In this document: positions 63,976 to 64,000 of the stretch, one piece after another
Numbering within the stretch: position 1 is the stretch's first letter
Layout: every line of letters begins with the position of its first letter
NCBI GenBank assembly: GCA_023014365.1
Contig: JAEBUN010000012.1
Coordinates: 992,001 to 1,056,000, forward strand
Direction of reading: 5' to 3'
From: Lepiota brunneoincarnata
Lineage: Eukaryota; Basidiomycota; Agaricomycetes; Agaricales; Agaricaceae
Length of the DNA: 64,000 nucleotides
Notes under the pieces: generated by a model
Told to the model about the DNA's origin: nothing
Databases searched by the model: none
What the model saw: only the letters and a program-made list of their open reading frames with translations
Position numbers and translations under genes: made by a program

Positions 63976-64000
63976 GGTGGTAGTTGTCTAGCAATTGATT

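Larger units (their letters stand above)
56963..64000 (-). mobile_element. A3: third copy of the A retrotransposon, partial
   Basis: 3' LTR at 56963-57345 and coding order ORF4, ORF3, integrase, RNase H, RT, protease, gag, leader, all minus. The 5' LTR is beyond position 64000. It has more CpG left than A2 but less than A1. Deletions and stops disrupt pol. Confidence 0.93.

Overview
The window is repeat-packed nuclear DNA of a filamentous fungus, most likely a basidiomycete (Agaricomycetes-like). The reasons are chromodomain Ty3/gypsy elements, one gag-pol of the type seen across mushroom genomes, short GT-AG introns (50 to 73 bp) and a malic enzyme fragment. I do not name a species. Nearly all of the sequence is nested retrotransposons. 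Only two pieces of ordinary host gene are visible, both broken. Cytosine deamination at CpG has made many CGA-to-TGA stops.

Layout. 1-1428: tail of an LTR, unassigned sequence and a possible MITE. 1429-5697: degenerate Ty3/gypsy element M1 (+), cut in its integrase by repeat R1 (5698 to about 15945). R1 is itself split by gypsy element A1 (6226-14414, minus) and by a solo LTR (15540-15858). 15946-24228: second A copy, A2, with a nested solo LTR. 24229-26130: promoter and first exons of a malic enzyme gene, cut by two solo LTRs. 26131-43689: one non-LTR retrotransposon (EN-RT, ORF1 with zinc knuckles, A15 tail), split by a solo LTR that carries another solo LTR (28497-29532) and by gypsy element B (30420-41383, minus). 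B in turn holds a solo LTR, a hAT transposon and a second R1. 43690-46350: gag-protease of another gypsy element, E. 46356-47170: solo LTR and two tRNA-like SINE heads. 47351-48270: 5' part of a spliced host-type gene. 48271-56962: gypsy element D (minus), holding a solo LTR, unassigned DNA and a TIR element. 56963-64000: third A copy, A3, inserted in D's LTR and running off the window.

Most notable: A1, A2, A3 and the more distant B all carry an extra gene after the integrase, coding for tandem CCHC zinc knuckles. In A2 and A3 it is exactly 1125 bp. In A1 it is 1127 bp because of two single-base insertions. A second open frame overlaps it and runs to the 3' LTR. The A and B families also carry a primer-binding site that matches the reverse complement of their own predicted mRNA 5' end, as expected of Tf1/sushi-type self-priming. 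The A family has an ATG-less leader frame joined to gag through one conserved TAG, an ACG at the gag start, and a pol frame at -1 to gag.

Insertion order can be read from target-site duplications. A1 is the youngest full element (LTRs differ at 7 of 387 positions, all transitions, six at CpG). M1, D, B and the LINE are older hosts. None of the complete elements has an uninterrupted pol, so the window looks like a silenced transposon graveyard.
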